Notes under the pieces: model-generated
What the model was told of the DNA's origin: nothing
Seen by the model: only the letters and a program-made list of their open reading frames with translations
Databases searched by the model: none
Translations under genes and position numbers: made by a program
Virus record (IMG/VR): IMGVR_UViG_3300012928_001071
Coordinates: 1-23,263 of that record
Direction: 5' to 3' (one strand)
Length of the DNA stretch: 23,263 nucleotides
Source: a virus
Part shown: piece after piece, positions 1 through 7,723 of the stretch
Layout of the letters: each line of letters opens with the position of its first letter
Position numbering within the stretch: position 1 is the stretch's first letter

Positions 1-501
1 ACTACTGACGACTTTTTCAAAGGTAAGAGAGTTGTATTGTTTAGTTTACCAGGAGCATTTACTCCAACTTGCTCATCACAACAACTACCAGGTTTTGAAA
101 AAGAATATGAAAATATTAAAAACATGGGAGTAGATGAAATATATTGCGTATCAGTAAATGATTCATTTGTGATGAACGCATGGGCAAATCATATGAACAT
201 TGAAAAAGTAAAAATGATTCCAGATGGATCTGGTAACTTTACAAGATTTATGGGTATGCTGATTGGTAAAAACCATTTAGGATTTGGAAACAGAAGTTGG
301 AGATATATGTGTGTTATTAACGACAACACAATAGAAAAATGGTGGCAAGAGCCTGGCATAAACAATGAAGGCACAGATGATGATCCATACATAGAATCAA
401 CTCCTGACAACATGATAAAATATTTGAACACAACTACAAATGCTGAGATGAACACAATGGTGGGCATTGATGTATCTGCAAATGACAACCACTCTGTCTA
501 A
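1..501 (+). CDS. Peroxiredoxin, Prx5/AhpC-TSA type (5' end cut by window)
   Basis: Thiol peroxidase expected to reduce hydrogen peroxide or organic peroxides in the infected cell. The reading frame is open from base 1, so the true start lies upstream; 166 residues are visible. The peroxidatic cysteine motif PGAFTPTC is clear, with the Cys at visible residue 24 (bases 70-72), followed by the SSQQLPGF stretch typical of the Prx5-like branch. YCVSVND and the later WRYMCVI strand also fit the thioredoxin fold. The last ~30 residues look like a phage-specific tail. The gene end overlaps the next small gene. It is probably an auxiliary gene acting against oxidative stress. The family call is firm; the electron donor is unknown. 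Confidence 0.88.
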   Translation, partial: TTDDFFKGKRVVLFSLPGAFTPTCSSQQLPGFEKEYENIKNMGVDEIYCVSVNDSFVMNAWANHMNIEKVKMIPDGSGNFTRFMGMLIGKNHLGFGNRSWRYMCVINDNTIEKWWQEPGINNEGTDDDPYIESTPDNMIKYLNTTTNAEMNTMVGIDVSANDNHSV

Positions 502-676
502 AAAGAAATTGATAAAGATATTAAGTGGTGAACAAGATGCCTTGGAAAAACAGTTACAGGAATTCCAGGATTTAGCAGATTGTATTAGAAGTGATCAAGT
601 ACCTGCATCAGATGTTGCAAAGTTTTTTAAAGATAAAAAATTTTATAGTTGGTATAAGAGAAAATATTTAAGATGA
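482..676 (+). CDS. Small basic helical protein of unknown function
   Basis: A 64-residue protein I do not recognise. It is Lys-rich and predicted helical (SGEQDALEKQLQEFQDLADC), ending in a very basic aromatic tail (FYSWYKRKYLR). It overlaps the peroxiredoxin end by about 20 bp, and its stop overlaps the GMP reductase start as ATGA. That arrangement suggests translational coupling and supports its being real. The start is uncertain: ATG at 470 or TTG at 467 is also possible, and no good ribosome site distinguishes them. A nucleic acid-binding role is only a guess from charge. Confidence 0.6.
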   Translation: MTTTLSKKKLIKILSGEQDALEKQLQEFQDLADCIRSDQVPASDVAKFFKDKKFYSWYKRKYLR

Positions 677-1725
677 GAATAGATTATAACATACATTTAG
701 ATTATTCAGATGTGTTGTTACAGCCCAAAAGGTCAACATTAAGTTCAAGACGAGATGTAGATATACAACGTCAGTTTAAATTTAGAAACAGCGGAAAAGA
801 ACTATCATATGTGCCTATTGTCGCATCTAATATGGACGGTGTTGGTACTTTTTCAATGGCAAGAGTACTGCAAGAATTTAAAATGCTTACAATAATACGA
901 AAGCATTACACTTTAGATGATTGGAAACAAGCCGCAGGCACAGGATTAAAATTTAAATATGTTTCTGCCTGTGTAGGCACTGGTGCTATTTGGGATAAAG
1001 ATGCACAAGATTATCAAACATTGAAGCAAGTGATGTCTGCATTTCCTGATATTCCTTGTATAACAATTGATGTTGCAAATGCATACCATGAATCATTTGT
1101 GGACTTTGTGTCACAAATTAGATCAGAGTATCCTGACAAAGTTATCATAGCAGGTAATGTTGTAACGCCAAACATGACTGAAGAATTAATTATAAAAGGT
1201 GCTGACATTGTAAAAGTTGGCATAGGTCCTGGATCAGTTTGCACAACAAGAACACAAACAGGCGTAGGAGTTCCACAGTTTTCCGCTATTATGGAATGTT
1301 CAGATGCGGCTAATGGAGTTGGTGGACACATAATTGCTGATGGTGGTTGCACAGAGCCTGGTGATGTAAGTAAAGCATTAGGTGGCGGCGCTCACTTTGT
1401 TATGCTTGGTGGAATGTTAGCAGGGCACAATGAATCTGAATTACAATTAGTTGATGGTAAAAGAGTTTTTTATGGAATGGCTTCTCAGACAGCATTGAAC
1501 ACACATGGACAAAGAAAAGATGGCTATCGAGGAGTTGAAGGCAAAACTGTCACATTAGAAGATAAAGGACCAGTTAAAGACACCATAGAACAAATATTAG
1601 GCGGTGTAAGAAGCACTTGCACATACATAGGAGCAAGACGTATTAAAGATATGCCTAAATGTGCTCACTTTGTATGTGTTAATAATGTAATTAATAGAGT
1701 ATTCGATAAGTTTGAATCTAAATAG
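673..1725 (+). CDS. guaC: GMP reductase (GuaC-type)
   Basis: Converts GMP to IMP and ammonia with NADPH, returning guanine nucleotides to the IMP branch point. The 350-residue length matches bacterial GuaC (~347), with no CBS insert such as IMP dehydrogenases carry. The catalytic loop GIGPGSVCTTRTQTGVG places the nucleophilic Cys near residue 190. Phosphate-binding IADGGC and FVMLGGMLAGHNES, then EGKTV, GGVRSTCTYIGA and a C-terminal NRVF segment, match GuaC more closely than GuaB. The start overlaps the preceding stop (ATGA). A phage-borne GMP reductase is unusual. With the phosphoribosyltransferase at 13435 and MazG at 12961 it points to purine pool control, perhaps feeding adenine nucleotides for an AT-rich genome. 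IMP dehydrogenase is the main alternative and looks unlikely. Confidence 0.9.
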   Translation: MRIDYNIHLDYSDVLLQPKRSTLSSRRDVDIQRQFKFRNSGKELSYVPIVASNMDGVGTFSMARVLQEFKMLTIIRKHYTLDDWKQAAGTGLKFKYVSACVGTGAIWDKDAQDYQTLKQVMSAFPDIPCITIDVANAYHESFVDFVSQIRSEYPDKVIIAGNVVTPNMTEELIIKGADIVKVGIGPGSVCTTRTQTGVGVPQFSAIMECSDAANGVGGHIIADGGCTEPGDVSKALGGGAHFVMLGGMLAGHNESELQLVDGKRVFYGMASQTALNTHGQRKDGYRGVEGKTVTLEDKGPVKDTIEQILGGVRSTCTYIGARRIKDMPKCAHFVCVNNVINRVFDKFESK

Positions 1726-1728
1726 TAT

Positions 1729-1968
1729 ATGACAAAAGTAAACACAGGCAACAAATTAAAATGGCTCGCAACAGCAGTATTAATAATAGGCACTTTTATA
1801 AACGCAGGCTTTCCTGAATTATATCCAGCAGGCCCTTTGCTTTTGGCATTGGGAGGTATAATTTGGTTGATTGTTTCTTTCCTTTGGAAAGAACCGGCAC
1901 TCATTGTTACAAATTTAGTATTGACAGCAATGGGTTTCGGAGGTATACTGTTATATTATATAAAGTAA
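1729..1968 (+). CDS. Small membrane protein, three predicted helices
   Basis: A 79-residue hydrophobic protein with probable transmembrane segments at about residues 10-27, 33-52 and 58-77, and short charged ends. It begins three bases after the GMP reductase stop, without a convincing ribosome site, so it may rely on coupling. Its last ~50 bases contain the -35 and -10 boxes of the promoter for the DNA polymerase. The family is not recognised. It is probably an inner-membrane protein. Confidence 0.65.
   Translation: MTKVNTGNKLKWLATAVLIIGTFINAGFPELYPAGPLLLALGGIIWLIVSFLWKEPALIVTNLVLTAMGFGGILLYYIK
1921..1949 (+). promoter_or_regulatory. Sigma70-type promoter for DNA polymerase (inside the upstream gene)
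   Basis: TTGACA at 1921-1926, a 17-bp spacer, and TATACT at 1944-1949 (five of six consensus bases). Transcription would start near 1956 and give a leader of about 76 nt holding two hairpins before the polymerase ATG at 2032. It lies in the coding sequence of the membrane protein, so sequence alone is the evidence. Confidence 0.65.
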
Positions 1969-1973
1969 GGTTT

Positions 1974-1991
1974 AATCAGCCACAAATGATT
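1974..1991 (+). promoter_or_regulatory. RNA hairpin 1 of tandem operator upstream of polymerase
   Basis: Perfect 5-bp stem AATCA/TGATT enclosing the 8-nt loop GCCACAAA. The inner 14 bases recur exactly at 2004-2017. Size and position resemble the T4 gp43 translational operator (5-bp stem, 8-nt loop). The loop sequence differs from that of T4. Confidence 0.6.
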
Positions 1992-2001
1992 TTTGGTATT
2001 T

Positions 2002-2019
2002 TGTCAGCCACAAATGACA
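2002..2019 (+). promoter_or_regulatory. RNA hairpin 2 of tandem operator, abutting the polymerase ribosome site
   Basis: 5-bp stem TGTCA/TGACA around the same 8-nt loop GCCACAAA as hairpin 1. The two outer base pairs differ between copies but pairing is kept (A-T/A-T versus T-A/G-C). It ends two bases before the Shine-Dalgarno AGGAG at 2022-2026, 12 nt before the ATG. A bound protein here would block ribosome loading. The polymerase itself is the likely ligand, by analogy with T4 gp43 autoregulation. Confidence 0.65.
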
Positions 2020-2031
2020 TTAGGAGAATAA

Positions 2032-4704
2032 ATGAGTTACATAGATGGTTTTTTCGATAGAAACGCAGACACAATTAGAGTTGTAGAACGAAAAGACGGC
2101 AAAAGAGTTTTCAAAGAGTTCCCTGTAAGATATACATTTTTCTATGAAGACCAAAAAGGAAAATATAAAAGTACAACAGGCAAACCACTTCATAGAATTG
2201 TTTGTAAGAACACAAAAGATTTTCATAAAGAATTAGCAATTAATAGAAACAAAAATTTATTCGAGTCTGATATAAATCCAATATATCAGTGTCTAAGCAC
2301 AAATTATATTAATCAAGACGCTCCAGATTTAAAAATTGCATTTTTTGATATTGAAGCAGACTTTGATCCAGAAAAAGGATTTAGTTTGCCAAGTGATCCG
2401 TTTATGCCAATCACAGCAATCACTGTATCATTGCAATGGATGAACAGTTTAGTTACACTTGCAGTTCCGCCAAAAGGCATGACTGTGACACAGGCAAAAC
2501 TGCTTGTTGAAGGATTTGAAAATGTATTCATATGTGAAACAGAAGCAGATATGCTTAAACAGTTTTTAAACTTGATAGAAGATGTTGACGTGTTAAGTGG
2601 TTGGAATTCTGAAGGTTATGACTTGCCTTACATGATAAACAGAGTAAGCAAAGTATTAAGCAAAGATGATACAAGACGTTTTTGTTTATGGAAACAACTT
2701 CCTAAGAAAAGAACATTTGAAAGATATGGGCGTGAACAAGAAACATATGACCTAGTAGGACGTGTACATTTAGATTCATTAGAACTTTATAGGAAGTACA
2801 CATATGAAGAAAGACACAGTTACAGATTAGATGCTATAGGTGAACATGAATTAGGTGAAACTAAAACAGTGTATGAAGGATCTTTAGATCAACTTTACAA
2901 TCAAGATTTTAGAAAGTTTATTGAATACAATAGACAGGACGTTGCACTTTTAGATAAACTTGATAAAAAATTAAAATTTATAGACTTAACAAATGAATTA
3001 GCACACGCAAATACTGTGTTGTTACAAACAACACTAGGAGCAGTTGCAGTTACTGAACAAGCAATTATTAATGAAGCACATAGAAGAGGACTGCAAGTTC
3101 CTAATAGACCTAAAAGGGATATGCTAGGCAGTACAACAGCCGCAGGTGCATATGTGGCATTTCCTAAAAAAGGATTCCATAATTGGATTGGTTCTATGGA
3201 TTTGAATTCACTGTATCCTTCTGTGATTAGAGCATTGAATATGGCTCCAGAGTGTGTGGTTGGTCAACTGCGTCCTTTAGATACTGATGCATTTATCGAT
3301 GAACAAATGACATTACAGAAAAAGTCATTTGCAGGCGCCTGGGAAAACCGTTTCGGATCATTAGAATATGATTATGTAATGCAACAAAGACGTGACGCGG
3401 TTGTAACAATTGACTGGGAAGATGGCACATCTGAAACAAAAAGCGGAGCAGAGATTTACAAAATTATATTTGACAGTAACAATCCGCTTATCTTGAGTGC
3501 TAACGGTACAATTTTTACAAGTGAGTTTGAAGGAGTTATTCCTGGATTATTAAAACGTTGGTATACTGAACGTCAAGATATGCAAGGCATGAAGAAAAAA
3601 GCCGTCAATGCCGGCAATAAAGCAGAAGAAGAGTTTTGGGACAAAAGGCAACTTGTTAAAAAAATTAATTTGAATAGTTTGTATGGTGCTATACTTAATC
3701 CAGGTTGTAGATTCTTTGATAAACGTATAGGTCAGTCTACAACACTTACAGGAAGACAGATTGCAAAACATATGGCTAGTAAAGTAAATGAAGTGATCAC
3801 AGGAACATATGACCATGTAGGACAAGCAATAATATATGGTGATACAGATTCTGCATACTTTTCAGCATACGAAGTTTTGAAAAAAGAAATAGAAGATGGC
3901 AAAATTCCTTGGACTAAAGAAAGTGTTGTAAAATTATATGATCAAGTGTGTGAAGAAGTAAATGGCACATTTAAAAAATTTATGAGTGATGCATTCCATT
4001 GTCCTAAATCAAGAGCAGAAGTTATACAAGCAGGTAGAGAATCTGTTGCAGAGTCAGGACTGTTTATAACAAAGAAAAGATATGCAGTACTAATATATGA
4101 TTTAGAAGGACATAGAACAGATGAAGGTGAATCGCCAGGCAAAGTAAAAGCAATGGGTCTTGATTTGAAAAGATCAGATACTCCTTTATTTGTGCAAAAC
4201 TTTTTAAGTGAACTATTGCTTATGGTCTTAACAGGTAAAACTGAAAAAGAAGTTTTAGAACGTATTGCAGTGTTTAGACAAGATTTTAAAAAACTTCCTG
4301 GATGGCAGAAAGCATCTCCTAAACGTGCAAACAATATCGGTGAGTATGCTAAAAAAGAAGCAAGACTAGGTAAAGCAAATATGCCAGGTCACGTAAGAGC
4401 AAGTTTAAATTGGAACAATCTAAAGAAAATGAATTCAGACAAACATTCTATAGAAATTGTAGATGGCATGAAAGTAATGGTTTGCAAACTGAGAAAAAAT
4501 CCGTTGGATTACACATCTGTTGCATATCCTGTTGATCAACTGCGTATTCCGATGTGGTTTAAAGAGTTGCCTTTTGATGATGACAGTATGGAAAAAACAT
4601 TGATTGATAGCAAATTAGGAAATTTGCTTGGTGTTTTGAAATGGGATATTTCCAGCACAGAAACAAAAAACACATTTAATACATTATTTGACTTTGGAGA
4701 CTAG
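2032..4704 (+). CDS. 43: DNA polymerase, family B (T4 gp43 type)
   Basis: Replicative DNA polymerase with 3'-5' proofreading, 890 residues (T4 gp43 has 898). Exonuclease motifs: Exo I FFDIEAD (D106, E108), Exo II GWNSEGYDLPY, Exo III YNRQDVALLD. Polymerase motifs: A with MDLNSLYPSVI (D390), B with KKINLNSLYGA, C with YGDTDS (D604, D606). The C-terminus NTFNTLFDFGD resembles the gp45 clamp-binding tail of T4 gp43. The gene is intact, with no intron, intein or split, which some T4 relatives show. It is expressed from the promoter at 1921 and has AGGAG at 2022-2026. Two tandem hairpins just upstream probably mediate translational control. The DexA-like gene begins immediately after the stop and the clamp follows. 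Confidence 0.97.
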   Translation: MSYIDGFFDRNADTIRVVERKDGKRVFKEFPVRYTFFYEDQKGKYKSTTGKPLHRIVCKNTKDFHKELAINRNKNLFESDINPIYQCLSTNYINQDAPDLKIAFFDIEADFDPEKGFSLPSDPFMPITAITVSLQWMNSLVTLAVPPKGMTVTQAKLLVEGFENVFICETEADMLKQFLNLIEDVDVLSGWNSEGYDLPYMINRVSKVLSKDDTRRFCLWKQLPKKRTFERYGREQETYDLVGRVHLDSLELYRKYTYEERHSYRLDAIGEHELGETKTVYEGSLDQLYNQDFRKFIEYNRQDVALLDKLDKKLKFIDLTNELAHANTVLLQTTLGAVAVTEQAIINEAHRRGLQVPNRPKRDMLGSTTAAGAYVAFPKKGFHNWIGSMDLNSLYPSVIRALNMAPECVVGQLRPLDTDAFIDEQMTLQKKSFAGAWENRFGSLEYDYVMQQRRDAVVTIDWEDGTSETKSGAEIYKIIFDSNNPLILSANGTIFTSEFEGVIPGLLKRWYTERQDMQGMKKKAVNAGNKAEEEFWDKRQLVKKINLNSLYGAILNPGCRFFDKRIGQSTTLTGRQIAKHMASKVNEVITGTYDHVGQAIIYGDTDSAYFSAYEVLKKEIEDGKIPWTKESVVKLYDQVCEEVNGTFKKFMSDAFHCPKSRAEVIQAGRESVAESGLFITKKRYAVLIYDLEGHRTDEGESPGKVKAMGLDLKRSDTPLFVQNFLSELLLMVLTGKTEKEVLERIAVFRQDFKKLPGWQKASPKRANNIGEYAKKEARLGKANMPGHVRASLNWNNLKKMNSDKHSIEIVDGMKVMVCKLRKNPLDYTSVAYPVDQLRIPMWFKELPFDDDSMEKTLIDSKLGNLLGVLKWDISSTETKNTFNTLFDFGD

Positions 4705-5244
4705 ATGAGCACACACGCAATGATAGACTTAGAAACATTAAGCACCAGACCTGATGCTACTGTGATTACTATTGGTGCTATAAAATTTGATCCATATAAT
4801 GATAGTGAACCACATAGTGGCTTGTATCTTAGATTGAACGTTGACGAACAAAGTGAATTAGGTAGACACGTCGACGATGGTACAATGGAATGGTGGGGCA
4901 GACAAAAGAAAGAAATACAAGACGAAGCATTTGGTGATCATGAAAGAACAAGTGTAATGGACGCAATAAAACAATTAAACAAATTCAGTGTAGGTGTTGA
5001 TGAGTTTTGGTGTCAAGGTCCTTTGTTTGATTACGCAATACTGCAACACTTGTATAAGCAGATGGAAACACCTGTGCCTTGGAACTACTGGCAAATTAGA
5101 GATTCGAGAACAGTATTCAATATGATGCCACAAGATCCAAGAAAAGGTATGCAAACCGATTTACACAATGCTTTGGCTGATTGTTATTATCAAGCCAAAT
5201 GTTTACAAAAAGTGTATAAAAATTTTGGAGTCAAACAGAAATGA
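4705..5244 (+). CDS. 3'-5' exonuclease, DEDDh family (DexA-like)
   Basis: A 179-residue nuclease of the DnaQ/RNase H-like fold. Catalytic acids are visible: IDLE (D8, E10), FDY (D109), and the DEDDh signature HNALAD (H154, D159). The N-terminus AMIDLETLSTRPDATVITIG is typical of the Rv2179c/DexA branch of 3'-5' exonucleases. T4 DexA (227 aa) degrades DNA from 3' ends. This shorter protein could act on DNA or RNA. It starts directly after the polymerase stop, so it is co-transcribed and perhaps coupled. The fold call is firm; the substrate is inferred. Confidence 0.85.
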   Translation: MSTHAMIDLETLSTRPDATVITIGAIKFDPYNDSEPHSGLYLRLNVDEQSELGRHVDDGTMEWWGRQKKEIQDEAFGDHERTSVMDAIKQLNKFSVGVDEFWCQGPLFDYAILQHLYKQMETPVPWNYWQIRDSRTVFNMMPQDPRKGMQTDLHNALADCYYQAKCLQKVYKNFGVKQK

Positions 5245-5247
5245 TGC

Positions 5248-5276
5248 TTGACATTTACCAAAAACCTAAATATAAT
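5248..5276 (+). promoter_or_regulatory. Consensus sigma70-type promoter for the sliding clamp
   Basis: Perfect TTGACA (5248-5253), exact 17-bp spacer, perfect TATAAT (5271-5276) in a 52-bp gap. Predicted start is near 5283, giving a ~14-nt leader with AGGAG at 5286-5290. It should be recognised by unmodified host RNA polymerase. In T4, gp45 is served by MotA-dependent middle promoters, so this differs. Confidence 0.85.
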
Positions 5277-5296
5277 AAACCTAAGAGGAGAAAAAT

Positions 5297-6025
5297 ATGA
5301 AAGACGTGTTACAAGATATAGTTGCTCATACACATTCGTTGGGATTTTTAAGTCTAGTAAAAATTTCTAATGAAGAGCAAACAAAAATAGAAAGTATGGC
5401 AGAAGATAGAAGTGTTATCTTAAATGCAAATACAAATTCTAAAGTAAATGAATTTGATGGTGTGTTTGGAATGCCTAACTTGGACAAACTTGCTTTGCAT
5501 TTAAAATGTCCAGAATATCAAAAAGATGCAAAACTCAATGTAGTGACAGCAGAAAGAAATGGCAAAACTGTGCCAACACACATTCACTTTGAAAATGCAG
5601 GTGGTGATTTTAAAAATGATTACAGATTTATGAGTACTGAGATCATTAATGAGAAATTAAAATCTGTTAAATTTAAAGGAACTGCATGGGAAGTTGAATT
5701 CGAACCATCAGTTGCAAGTATACAAAGATTTAAATTGCAGGCGGCGGCACACACAGAAGAAACTGTGTTTACAGTGAAAACAGAAAATGGCAACCTTGTG
5801 TTTTATTATGGTGATGCAAATTCACACGCAGGATCATTTATATTTCAAGGTAGTGTTAGTAAAGATTTACAAAATGCTTGGAGTTGGCCGATTCAACAAG
5901 TGATGAGTATTTTGAATTTAGATGGCAAAATAACAATGGCTATCTCTGATGCAGGAGCAATGCAAATCACAGTAGATAGTGGTATCGCACAATACAATTA
6001 CATTTTACCTGCACAAACAAAATAA
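5297..6025 (+). CDS. 45: DNA polymerase sliding clamp (T4 gp45 type)
   Basis: Ring-shaped processivity factor for gp43, and in T4 also the activator of late transcription. 242 residues (T4 gp45 has 228). Recognisable features are the LSLVKIS strand, DGVFGMPNLDKLALHLKCPEY and the clamp-like segment QRFKLQAAA. The C-terminus is GAMQITVDSGIAQYNYILPA. It stands directly downstream of the polymerase and exonuclease but has its own consensus promoter, consistent with the high copy number such clamps need. The clamp loader genes (44, 62) are not in this window. Confidence 0.9.
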   Translation: MKDVLQDIVAHTHSLGFLSLVKISNEEQTKIESMAEDRSVILNANTNSKVNEFDGVFGMPNLDKLALHLKCPEYQKDAKLNVVTAERNGKTVPTHIHFENAGGDFKNDYRFMSTEIINEKLKSVKFKGTAWEVEFEPSVASIQRFKLQAAAHTEETVFTVKTENGNLVFYYGDANSHAGSFIFQGSVSKDLQNAWSWPIQQVMSILNLDGKITMAISDAGAMQITVDSGIAQYNYILPAQTK

Positions 6026-6045
6026 GTCATTGAGTAGGCAAAAAT

Positions 6046-7524
6046 ATGGATAACGGTATACCAACAGATAACCTTACTAATAAGCAGAAAGATTACGCAA
6101 CATTTCTTCCTGCTATGAGTAGTTTCTTTGCTAGAGATTTAGGTAAAGAAAAGCACGAGAAAGATTACATTCTTTCTTCAAGAGTGCCACCAGGATTTGA
6201 ACATGGTGTTCAAGGACTTAATTACATGAGTTCCAAAGATTCATATTTTTACTACAAATGGCATTTGTATTCGGCGGGTCACGCAGATTTAAACATGAAT
6301 AAATTTAGTGTGCGTGATGATATCATTAGGAATAGAGATAGAAATGATAATTGGGTATTAGGTGACTCTGGTGGATTCCAAATAGGTAAAGGTGTTTGGG
6401 AAGGAGATTGGAAAGATCCTAATTGTCCTAAGGCTAAAAAGAAACGTGAACAAGTGTTGGCATTTATGGATGGCAACATGGACTATGGCATGATACTAGA
6501 TATTCCTGCTTGGGTATCACGTTCTCCTCAAGGAGCCGCGGCAAGTAAGATTAATTCATATCAAGAAGCAGTGAATGGCACAAAAATTAACAATGACTAT
6601 TTTATGAAAAACAGAAATGGAAATTGTAAATTCTTAAATGTACTTCAAGGTGAAAACTTCCAACAGGCAGATGATTGGTATGCACAAATGAAAGATTACT
6701 GTGATCCAAAAAAATATCCTAGCACACACTTTAATGGTTGGGCAATGGGTGGACAAAATATGTGTGATGTACACTTGGCATTGAAACGTTTGGTTGCTTT
6801 AAGGTTTGATGGTCTACTTGAAAAAGGTGTACATGATGTGATGCATTTCTTAGGTACAAGTAAATTAGAATGGGCAGTGTTATTAACAGATATTCAAAGA
6901 GCAGTTAGAAAGTATCACAATGAAAACTTTATGATTACTTTTGATTGTGCAAGTCCTTTCCTAGCAAGTGCTAATGGTCAAATTTATACAGACATTGAAA
7001 TTGAAGACAAAAAGAAATGGACTTATAGAATGCAACCTAGTGCAGACAATAAAGCATATGCAACTGATACTAGACCTTTTAGAGACGCAGTGCTTGATTA
7101 TAAAATATTTGACACGTTCAAAGATAGTCCTGTAAGTGCTAGGTGGCAAATGAAAGATATCACTTGTTACAAACCAGGTGACTTAAACAAAATGGGTAAC
7201 GAAGGAAAAACTTCGTGGGATAGTTTTAGTTACACACTGCAAATGGCACACAATGTATGGATGCACATTACAGCAGTACAAGAAGCAAATAGAATGTACG
7301 ACACAAAAATTAATCCTAAGATGCTTGTACAAGAAAACTTTGACAGAGTTGCGTTTAAGGATGTTGTAAATGCCGTGTTTGCAACAAGCAGTAGAGATGA
7401 AGCAAACGCAGTTATAGAAGAGTATTCAAGATTTTGGATGTCTATAATTGGTACAAGAGGTGCAACAGGTAAGAAGACTGTAAATGCATCTACACAATTT
7501 GGAAACTTATTCGAGGAGGTATAA
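6046..7524 (+). CDS. dpdA: TGT/DpdA-like 7-deazaguanine transglycosylase
   Basis: Base-exchange enzyme of the tRNA-guanine transglycosylase superfamily, 492 residues. TIM-barrel motifs appear in order: LGDSGGFQ (D107), LDIPAW (D152, base recognition), VLQG (~199), GWAMGGQ (~231), MHFLG (~266) and FDCASP with D300 as the likely nucleophile (cf. FDCVLP in TGT). The CxCxxC zinc cluster of tRNA-type TGT is not evident after D300. In phages such proteins (DpdA) swap guanine in DNA for preQ0-type bases. The FolE, QueD-like and QueE genes in this window support that reading. A tRNA substrate remains possible. The ~100-residue N-terminal part and the C-terminal 150 residues have no motif I recognise. 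Confidence 0.78.
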   Translation: MDNGIPTDNLTNKQKDYATFLPAMSSFFARDLGKEKHEKDYILSSRVPPGFEHGVQGLNYMSSKDSYFYYKWHLYSAGHADLNMNKFSVRDDIIRNRDRNDNWVLGDSGGFQIGKGVWEGDWKDPNCPKAKKKREQVLAFMDGNMDYGMILDIPAWVSRSPQGAAASKINSYQEAVNGTKINNDYFMKNRNGNCKFLNVLQGENFQQADDWYAQMKDYCDPKKYPSTHFNGWAMGGQNMCDVHLALKRLVALRFDGLLEKGVHDVMHFLGTSKLEWAVLLTDIQRAVRKYHNENFMITFDCASPFLASANGQIYTDIEIEDKKKWTYRMQPSADNKAYATDTRPFRDAVLDYKIFDTFKDSPVSARWQMKDITCYKPGDLNKMGNEGKTSWDSFSYTLQMAHNVWMHITAVQEANRMYDTKINPKMLVQENFDRVAFKDVVNAVFATSSRDEANAVIEEYSRFWMSIIGTRGATGKKTVNASTQFGNLFEEV

Positions 7525-7525
7525 A

Positions 7526-7723
7526 ATGGCAAAAATAAAAAGCAAAAAGATAAAGGCAGTGCAAAAGGAATACGACTGGTACAAAAAGAAAGTAGATCAA
7601 ATGGAAGAAGAAAGAACTTTCGATAGAAGTTGGGATTCAAAACATATTCTCGTTAAATTTAAAAAAATAAAATTGGCTTTGAAGACGCAACTTGAATCAA
7701 TGAAAAGGAGTATACTAGGTTAA
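7526..7723 (+). CDS. Small Lys-rich protein of unknown function
   Basis: 65 residues, strongly basic (KIKSKKIKAVQKEYDWYKKK) and likely helical. A strong ribosome site (GAGGAGG, about 7514-7520) decides the ATG at 7526; a longer frame starting upstream would overlap the TGT-like gene. The stop overlaps the next ATG as TAATG. The family is not recognised. Its place between a DNA-modification gene and oxidoreductases makes nucleic acid binding conceivable, but that is a guess. Confidence 0.65.
   Translation: MAKIKSKKIKAVQKEYDWYKKKVDQMEEERTFDRSWDSKHILVKFKKIKLALKTQLESMKRSILG

Noticed and set aside
673-1725. IMP dehydrogenase
   Set aside because: No CBS domain, length about 350 residues, and the LGGMLAGH and EGKTV segments match GMP reductase.
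7340-7375. TTGACA inside the TGT-like gene as a promoter
   Set aside because: No -10-like hexamer at 16-18 bp. Several other TTGACA copies (about 3472, 7109, 9276, 12655, 16726, 20731) fail the same test.
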